Positions 58,543 to 64,000 of a DNA stretch of 64,000 nt are shown here, piece after piece. Source of the stretch: Mesorhizobium sp. B2-4-15 (GTDB lineage: Bacteria > Pseudomonadota > Alphaproteobacteria > Rhizobiales > Rhizobiaceae). The position numbers and the translations under genes were made by a program. The stretch lies in contig NZ_VFUZ01000014.1 of the NCBI RefSeq assembly GCF_006658505.1, positions 62,001 through 126,000 on the forward strand, written 5' to 3'. Below the pieces are notes generated by a model. That model was not told the origin of the DNA, made no database searches, and saw nothing but the letters and a program-made list of their open reading frames with translations. Every line of letters begins with the position of its first letter. Positions within the stretch are counted from its first letter, which is position 1.

Positions 58543-61002
58543 CTACATCTTCACCCTTTCCGCCTTCGGATCATACATCGGCTTCAGCGACGCTTCCGCC
58601 GCGAAACGTTCGCCGGCGATCTCGATCTCGTAGGTCGAGGCCAGCACATCCGCCTCGCTTTCGCCCTGGCAAGGCACATAACCCAACCCGATCGCACCGC
58701 CGAGATGGTGGCCGTAATTGCCCGATGTGACCGGGCCGACGATCTTGCCGTCGCGCAGTATCGCTTCATTGTGGAAGAGCAGCGGCTGCGGGTCTTTCAG
58801 GCGGAACTGCACCAGCCGGCGGGCCAATCCGGCTTCCTTCTTCTTCAGCACAGCATCGCGGCCGATGAAGTCGCCCTTAGCCGTCTTCACCGCGAAGCCG
58901 AGGCCTGCTTCCAGCACATTGTCCTCGTCGGTGATGTCGTGGCCGAAATGGCGGAAGGCCTTTTCGATGCGGCAGGAATCCAGCGTGTGCAGCCCGCAGA
59001 GTTTCAGCCCGACATCGGCGCCCGCCTCCTCGATCGCCTCGAAGACATGGGCCGCCTGGTCGGTCGAGACATAGAGTTCCCAGCCGAGCTCGCCGACATA
59101 GGTGACGCGGTGGGCGCGGGCGAGACCCATGCCGATCTCGATCTCCTGGAAGGTGCCGAAAGGATGGGCTTCGTTGGAGAAATTGTTCGGGCTGACCTTC
59201 TGGATCAGCTTTCGCGCATCCGGGCCCATCACGCAGAGCACGCTTTCAGCGGCGGTTACATCGGTGATGACCACGAAGGCCTCACCGATATGCCGGCGCA
59301 GCCAGGCCAGATCGCGCTGCAGCGTGGCGCCGGGGACGACGAGGAAGTAGGCCGTATCCGACAGGCGCGAGACGGTGAGGTCGCTTTCGATCCCGCCACG
59401 CTGGTTGAGCATCTGCGTGTAGACGATCTTGCCCGGCGCAACGTCCATGTCGTTGGCGCACAGTTTCTGCAGGAAGGAGCAGGCGTCGCGGCCCTCGACG
59501 CGGATCTTGCCGAACGAGGTCATGTCGAACAGGCCGACCTTGTTACGAACCGCCAGATGTTCTTCGCGCTGGTTGTCGAACCAGTTCTGCCGCTTCCAGG
59601 AATAGCGGTATTCGCGCTCCTGTCCCTCCCGGGCGAACCAGTTGGCACGCTCCCAGCCGGCGACCTCGCCGAACACGGCGCCCCGTGCCTTCAGATGCTC
59701 ATGCAAGGGCGAGCGGCGCACACCGCGCGACGTCGCCATCTGGCGGTAGGGGAAATGGTCGGCGTAGAGCAGGCCGAGCGTTTCGGAAACGCGCTCCTTG
59801 AGATAGCGGCGGTTCCTCTGGAACGGCTGGGTGCGGCGGATATCGACTTCCCACAGGTCGAACGGCGCTTCGCCATCGTTGATCCACTGCGCCAGAGCCA
59901 TGCCGGCGCCGCCGGAAGAGACGATGCCGATCGAATTGTAGCCTGTCGCCATCCAGTAGCCCCGAAGTTCCGGCGCTTCACCGAGATAGTAGCGGTCGTC
60001 GGGCGTGAAACTTTCGGGACCGTTGAAGAAGGTATGGATGCCGGCGGTGGCCAGCATCGGCATGCGGTTGACGCCCATTTCGAGGATTGGCTCGAAATGA
60101 TCCATGTCCTCGGGCAGCTGGTCGAAGCAGAAATCCTCACGGATGCCGTCCATGCCCCACGGCTTGGCCACCGGCTCGAAGGCGCCGAGCATCATCTTGC
60201 CGGCATCTTCCTTATAGTAAGCGCATTCGTCCGGCACGCGCAGGACCGGCAAGCGGCTCAAGCCGGGGATCGGCTCGGTGACAAGATAAAAGTGCTCGCA
60301 GGCATGCAGCGGGATGTTCACGCCGTTCCGCGCGCCGAGATCGCGCGCCCACATGCCGGCGCAGTTGATGACGATGTCGGCCTCGATCGTGCCCTGGTCT
60401 TCGCCACGTGCCCAGGACACGCCGGCAACGCGGCCCGCCTTCGTGTGGACCGTGGTGACCTTCACGTTCTCCACGATGGTGGCGCCGCGCTGGCGCGCGC
60501 CCTTGGCCAAAGCCATGGCGATGTTGGCGGGGTCGCACTGGCCGTCGAGCGGCAGATGCACGGCGCCGACGACGTCGGAGACATTGAGATGCGGATACAT
60601 TTCCTTGACTTCGCTGGGCGAAATCTCGCGCACGTCGACATCGAAGGCGCGGGCGAGCGAGGCCTGCCGGTAGATTTCGTGCTTGCGCTCCTCGGTCAGC
60701 GCCACGGTGATCGAGCCGACCTGGCGCATGCCGGTGCCGACCTCGGTCTCGGCTTCCAGCCTGACGTAGAGGTCGGCGGAATATTTCGCCAGCCGTGTCA
60801 TGTTCTGCGAACCGCGCAGCTGGCCGATCAGGCCGGCGGCGTGCCATGTCGTGCCCGATGTCAACTGCTTGCGCTCGAGCAACACGATATCGGTCCAGCC
60901 GAGCTTGGCCAGATGATAGGCGACCGAACAGCCGGAGACGCCACCGCCGATGATGACCGCGCGTGCCTTGGTGGGGATAACCTTGGGAGCGGGGGTGTTC
61001 AT
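58543..61002 (-). CDS. GcvT-family FAD-dependent oxidoreductase (dimethylglycine/sarcosine dehydrogenase-like)
   Basis: 819 residues, the length of dimethylglycine or sarcosine dehydrogenases. Residues about 14-400 form a DAO-type FAD domain (AVIIGGGVSGCSVAYHLAKL, GTTWHAAGLIGQLRGSQ); the His in TWHAAG is the position of covalent FAD in relatives. A bridge (FAO_M-like) follows, then GcvT folate-binding domains (RNKVGLFDMTSFGKIRVEG, YVGELGWELYVSTDQAAHVF, and the C-terminal barrel). It should demethylate an N-methyl amine and pass the carbon unit to tetrahydrofolate. Overlaps the aminotransferase stop by four bases. Confidence 0.93.
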   Translation of the reverse strand: MNTPAPKVIPTKARAVIIGGGVSGCSVAYHLAKLGWTDIVLLERKQLTSGTTWHAAGLIGQLRGSQNMTRLAKYSADLYVRLEAETEVGTGMRQVGSITVALTEERKHEIYRQASLARAFDVDVREISPSEVKEMYPHLNVSDVVGAVHLPLDGQCDPANIAMALAKGARQRGATIVENVKVTTVHTKAGRVAGVSWARGEDQGTIEADIVINCAGMWARDLGARNGVNIPLHACEHFYLVTEPIPGLSRLPVLRVPDECAYYKEDAGKMMLGAFEPVAKPWGMDGIREDFCFDQLPEDMDHFEPILEMGVNRMPMLATAGIHTFFNGPESFTPDDRYYLGEAPELRGYWMATGYNSIGIVSSGGAGMALAQWINDGEAPFDLWEVDIRRTQPFQRNRRYLKERVSETLGLLYADHFPYRQMATSRGVRRSPLHEHLKARGAVFGEVAGWERANWFAREGQEREYRYSWKRQNWFDNQREEHLAVRNKVGLFDMTSFGKIRVEGRDACSFLQKLCANDMDVAPGKIVYTQMLNQRGGIESDLTVSRLSDTAYFLVVPGATLQRDLAWLRRHIGEAFVVITDVTAAESVLCVMGPDARKLIQKVSPNNFSNEAHPFGTFQEIEIGMGLARAHRVTYVGELGWELYVSTDQAAHVFEAIEEAGADVGLKLCGLHTLDSCRIEKAFRHFGHDITDEDNVLEAGLGFAVKTAKGDFIGRDAVLKKKEAGLARRLVQFRLKDPQPLLFHNEAILRDGKIVGPVTSGNYGHHLGGAIGLGYVPCQGESEADVLASTYEIEIAGERFAAEASLKPMYDPKAERVKM

Positions 61003-62180
61003 GCGGCCTCGCGGCGATAGTTGGAAGCAAAACGGCGCAGCCTGGCCGCTGCTTCCTGCAGAACGGGCTCGGGCTGGCAGAGGCTGATGCGGATATGGCC
61101 GGCGGCGGCCTCGCCGAAGCTGGAGCCTGGCATCACGCCGACATTCTCCTTGTCGAGCAAGGCGAAGGCGAATTTCTCATCGTCGGGTTCGACATCGGAG
61201 ATGTCGAGCATGACATACATGCCGCCTTCGGAACCGCGCACCGTCACATCGTTCATGCCACGCAAGGCGTTGAGGAAGATGGTGCGGCGCGCCGCGTATC
61301 GTTCCGCGATGTCCTTCACCCCGTACCGGTTTTCCAGGGCCTCGGCGCAGGCAATCGAGATGAAGGCCGGCAGTCCGTAGGTGGTCACCAGATTGAGATT
61401 GACGAGCAGCGCGATCATCGCTTCAGGACCGGTCAGCCAGCCCATGCGCCAGCCGGTCATGCCATGGCTCTTGGACATGGAATTGATAACCAGCGTGCGC
61501 TCGGCCATGCCCGGCAGCGAGCGCGGCGAGACATGCTCGCCGCCGCCCAGCGTCCAGTAGACCTCGTCCGACAGCAGCCAGAGGTCATGCTCCCGGCAGA
61601 TTTCGGCCAATTGTTCCAGCCGCTCGCGCGAATAGACCGCACCTGTCGGGTTGTTCGGCGTGTTGATCAGGATGGCGCGGGTATTGGGCCGCACTGCCGC
61701 GCGGATCATCTCGGCACGCGGCTGGAAACCGTCCTCGGCCGGTGTTTCAACGACGGTGAAACTGGCACCGGCGGCGCTGAACGTGTTGGGATAGGTGGCG
61801 TAGTAGGGCGCTACCACGATGGCGTGGTCGCCCTGATCGAGGACGGCCTGCACGGCCGCGTAAAGTGCTGCCTGGCCACCCGGTGTGGCGATGACCTGAT
61901 CCGGCGTCGTCTCAATGCCGGTGCAGGCGGTGGAGGCCGTGGCCATTGCCTTGCGCAGGCGCGGCAGGCCTGGCAGCGGCGTGTAGTGATGGTTGCTGCC
62001 GCGAACCGCCGCCACGCAGGCTTCGATCGTCTGCGAAGGCGTGTCGAAATCATGGTCGCCGACCGACAGCATGATGATGTCTTCGCCGGCTTCCTTGCGG
62101 GCCCAGGCGGCGAAGTGAACTTCCCAGCCATCCTTGCCCGAAGGCACGATGCCGGAAATGCGCGATGATGGTCTAGGCAT
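60999..62180 (-). CDS. PLP-dependent aminotransferase, class I/II
   Basis: 393 residues. PLP motifs: NTPNNPTGAVYSRERLEQLA, WLLSDEVYWTLGGGEH, Schiff-base Lys in INSMSKSHGMTGWRMGWL, and the final substrate-binding Arg in GHIRISLCQ. It resembles aspartate/aromatic aminotransferases of type I-gamma. Overlaps its upstream neighbour by eight bases and the next gene by four, so it is co-translated within the N-methyl-amine block. Confidence 0.93.
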   Translation of the reverse strand: MPRPSSRISGIVPSGKDGWEVHFAAWARKEAGEDIIMLSVGDHDFDTPSQTIEACVAAVRGSNHHYTPLPGLPRLRKAMATASTACTGIETTPDQVIATPGGQAALYAAVQAVLDQGDHAIVVAPYYATYPNTFSAAGASFTVVETPAEDGFQPRAEMIRAAVRPNTRAILINTPNNPTGAVYSRERLEQLAEICREHDLWLLSDEVYWTLGGGEHVSPRSLPGMAERTLVINSMSKSHGMTGWRMGWLTGPEAMIALLVNLNLVTTYGLPAFISIACAEALENRYGVKDIAERYAARRTIFLNALRGMNDVTVRGSEGGMYVMLDISDVEPDDEKFAFALLDKENVGVMPGSSFGEAAAGHIRISLCQPEPVLQEAAARLRRFASNYRREAA

Positions 62181-63078
62181 TTGCTACTCCCGAAATCTCG
62201 TACCCTGTTTCTTCCAGCCGGTCGCGCAGCGCGGCGATGTGGCCCGGCCCGACCTCGCAGCAGCCGCCGACGATCTGGGCGCCGGCTTCGACCCAGCCCA
62301 TCGCCTGATCGGCATAGGCCTCCGGATCGAGATCGTGACGTGCGTGCAGCACCTCGACCGTGCCGCCGTGCTTCAACGCATCGATCGACGTGAAACCATT
62401 GGCATAGGCGCCAACCGGGCCGCCAAGTTCGATCAACTCAGGCAGCGCCGCCGCGATTGCCTCCGGGCGACAGCAGTTCAGCAACCGTGCGGCCACCGGC
62501 AAACCGCTCAGGGCGCTAGCCGCTGCGGCAATCGTCTCGCCGCTGCGCAGCCGGGGCTCACCGTGGTCGCAAAGCGTCCACGATACCCATACCGGCTTGC
62601 CGCTTTCCGACGCGGCGGTGACGGCCGCGCGCGCTTCCTCGGCGGATGCCATGGTTTCGCAAAGGAACAGGTCGACGCCATCCGCCTGCTCGGCAACGAT
62701 ACGGCGGTAGATATCGAGCGTGTCCTGGTAGGAAATGGTCAGTGCCGGCGCGTAGCTGCCGAAAAGCGGCGACAGGCAGCCGGCGATCGCCACGTCGCCG
62801 GCCTCGTCGCGCGCTTGCCTGGCCAGGTCGATGCCGCGCTTCTGCAATGGTTTGAACAGCTCCTCCGCGCCCTCGCGCGCCAGGCGTTCGGGCGTCGCCG
62901 AATAGGTGTTTATGGTGATGACGCGGGCACCGGCGCGGATGAACTCGGCATGCAGGCCGCGCACCAGATCGGGTTCGTCGATCAGCACCCTGGCCGACCA
63001 CAGCGGCGTCGGCTCCGACTTGCTGCGCCGCACCAGTTCCTGGCCCATCCCGCCATCGGTGAGAATGACACGCTTCAT
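62173..63078 (-). CDS. Homocysteine S-methyltransferase family protein (betaine/S-methylmethionine type)
   Basis: 301 residues from ATG 63078. Zinc-binding Cys residues are present: LLNCCRPEAI and VGGCCEVGPGH. The N-terminus ILTDGGMGQELVRR matches BHMT/MmuM proteins. It likely moves a methyl group from betaine, S-methylmethionine or a related donor to homocysteine or another thiol. Translationally coupled to the partial GcvT-type gene upstream (ATGA overlap). Confidence 0.92.
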   Translation of the reverse strand: MKRVILTDGGMGQELVRRSKSEPTPLWSARVLIDEPDLVRGLHAEFIRAGARVITINTYSATPERLAREGAEELFKPLQKRGIDLARQARDEAGDVAIAGCLSPLFGSYAPALTISYQDTLDIYRRIVAEQADGVDLFLCETMASAEEARAAVTAASESGKPVWVSWTLCDHGEPRLRSGETIAAAASALSGLPVAARLLNCCRPEAIAAALPELIELGGPVGAYANGFTSIDALKHGGTVEVLHARHDLDPEAYADQAMGWVEAGAQIVGGCCEVGPGHIAALRDRLEETGYEISGVANA

Positions 63079-64000
63079 GCGCGCAGCCTCTCGTTCTTCG
63101 GATCCCACAAGGGCTCGTCCTTCTGCACGACAGCCTTGAACCGGTCGCCGAAGATTTCGACCTCGACAGAGGTGCCCGGCTCGGTCAGGTCGGCGCGCAG
63201 CATGCCGAGCGCGATGGACTTGTCGGTGCGATGGCCCCAGCCGCCTGATGTCGTTTCACCAACGATCTGGCCGCCATGCCAGAGCGTCGACATGTAGGGT
63301 GCGTCGCAATCGCCGGGGTTTTCCACCACCAGCGTGACGAAGCGTTTCTTCACGCCTTGCTGTTTCTCGTTCTGCAGCGCCGTCTTGCCACGGAAGTCGG
63401 GCTTTTCCCATTTGACGAAACGTTCCAGCCCACCCTGCAGGATCGAATAGTCGGTCGACAAATCCCCCTTCCAGGTGCGGTAGCCTTTTTCGAGCCTCAG
63501 CGAATCCAGCGCGTACATGCCGAAAGGCTTCAAGCCGTGTTTCTGGCCTGCGGCCCAGATGGCGTCGAAGACGGCAACCGTGTCGTCCACCCTGGTGTGG
63601 ATTTCCCAACCGAGCTCTCCGGCAAAGGAGACGCGCACGAGCCTCGCCCAGCGGCCGGCGATCTTGGTCTCCTGATGCGTCAGCCAGGGCAAGGCGAGAT
63701 CCGCATCGCAGACATCGGCGAGGATTTTTCGCGAATTGGGGCCGGCGAGAATCTGGGTCGAATAGTCCTCGGTGCGGTCGGTCAGCGTGAAGGCCGCATC
63801 CCCTGGCATGCGCGACTTCAGCCATTCGAAATCATGCCACTGCGCGACCGCCGCCGTGATCAGCGTCATCTGATCCTCGCCATGGCGCACGACGGACATT
63901 TCGGTGACGATGCGGCCTTTGTCGTCGGCGAAGTAGACGAGCCCGATGCGACCAGGCTTCGGCACCAGGCCGGTGACCTGCAGGCTCAGCCATTCGGCGG
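63075..64000 (-). CDS. GcvT-family FAD-dependent oxidoreductase, C-terminal part (runs off the window)
   Basis: At least 308 codons, open to the right edge. Only the folate-binding GcvT part is seen: GKGRIVTEMSVVRHG-like start, SFAGELGWEIHTRVDDTVAV, GMYALDSLRLEKGYRTWKGD, and the barrel end GETTSGGWGHRTDKSIALGM. It is a second, different member of the type encoded at 58543-61002 and the upstream-most gene of this operon inside the window. The FAD domain should lie beyond position 64000. Confidence 0.9.
   Translation of the reverse strand, partial: AEWLSLQVTGLVPKPGRIGLVYFADDKGRIVTEMSVVRHGEDQMTLITAAVAQWHDFEWLKSRMPGDAAFTLTDRTEDYSTQILAGPNSRKILADVCDADLALPWLTHQETKIAGRWARLVRVSFAGELGWEIHTRVDDTVAVFDAIWAAGQKHGLKPFGMYALDSLRLEKGYRTWKGDLSTDYSILQGGLERFVKWEKPDFRGKTALQNEKQQGVKKRFVTLVVENPGDCDAPYMSTLWHGGQIVGETTSGGWGHRTDKSIALGMLRADLTEPGTSVEVEIFGDRFKAVVQKDEPLWDPKNERLRA

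Noticed and set aside
58435..61020. Open frame of 861 codons on the plus strand opposite the GcvT-type oxidoreductase
   Set aside because: Antisense shadow; the minus frame has clear FAD and GcvT domains.

Overview
The window reads as chromosomal DNA of a Rhizobiales alphaproteobacterium, most probably Mesorhizobium or a close relative. The basis is high GC with strong GC bias at third codon positions, many periplasmic-binding-protein ABC importers, a long-form ExbB, cobalamin genes named as in rhizobia, a large NAD-dependent glutamate dehydrogenase, and several families of 100-190 bp palindromic intergenic repeats of the kind common in Mesorhizobium. This is an inference from gene content and repeats; no 16S or other taxonomic marker is present. 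No insertion sequence, prophage, CRISPR array or replication origin was seen.

Layout. 1-4.1 kb: a BMP-type (nucleoside/purine-like) ABC importer. 4.3-7.3 kb: an SDR, a 51-residue membrane peptide, and a convergent luciferase-like monooxygenase / isochorismatase-like hydrolase pair. 7.5-9.9 kb: exbB-exbD-tonB behind a candidate RirA iron box. 9.9-13.1 kb: an accessory-looking minus-strand locus with a helix-turn-helix regulator, one or two tiny peptide ORFs, a stand-alone SagB/ThcOx-type dehydrogenase and small unknown genes, one of them apparently frameshifted; this is the best candidate for an undescribed system. 13.4-14.2 kb: tRNA-Ala(CGC), YggT and DUF167. 14.2-22.1 kb: a carbohydrate-type ABC importer with an RpiR regulator, an SDR and an M81 (MlrC-like) metallopeptidase. 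22.2-31.4 kb: mostly housekeeping genes (M3 peptidase, beta-carbonic anhydrase, DUF429, pyridoxal kinase, LemA/TPM pair, GNAT, inorganic pyrophosphatase). 31.7-33.7 kb: a divergent TetR/MFS pair with visible operators. 33.9-47.3 kb: PhoD phosphatase, TypA, DUF1062, LysE exporter, YciI, AhpD-like protein, NAD-glutamate dehydrogenase, UMF1-type transporter. 47.4-49.9 kb: cobalamin genes cbiB and cobC, whose start codons overlap head to head, plus a tyrosine phosphatase. 49.9-58.4 kb: creatininase-family hydrolase and RidA, divergent from a sigma-54-type promoter that precedes an NMT1-like ABC importer, a cytosine-deaminase-like amidohydrolase, an FAD oxidoreductase and two flavodoxin-fold oxidoreductases. 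58.5-64 kb: two GcvT-type FAD oxidoreductases flanking an aminotransferase and a homocysteine S-methyltransferase.

How the genes work together. Most transport and catabolic genes form tight operons with 4-nt start/stop overlaps. Two catabolic blocks at the right end (RpoN-linked heterocycle/amide block and N-methyl-amine block) both look directed at nitrogen-containing small molecules. The palindromic repeats sit almost only between genes, but two of them appear to touch gene expression: one supplies the ribosome binding site of the deaminase gene and another occupies the 5' end of the TPM-domain gene.
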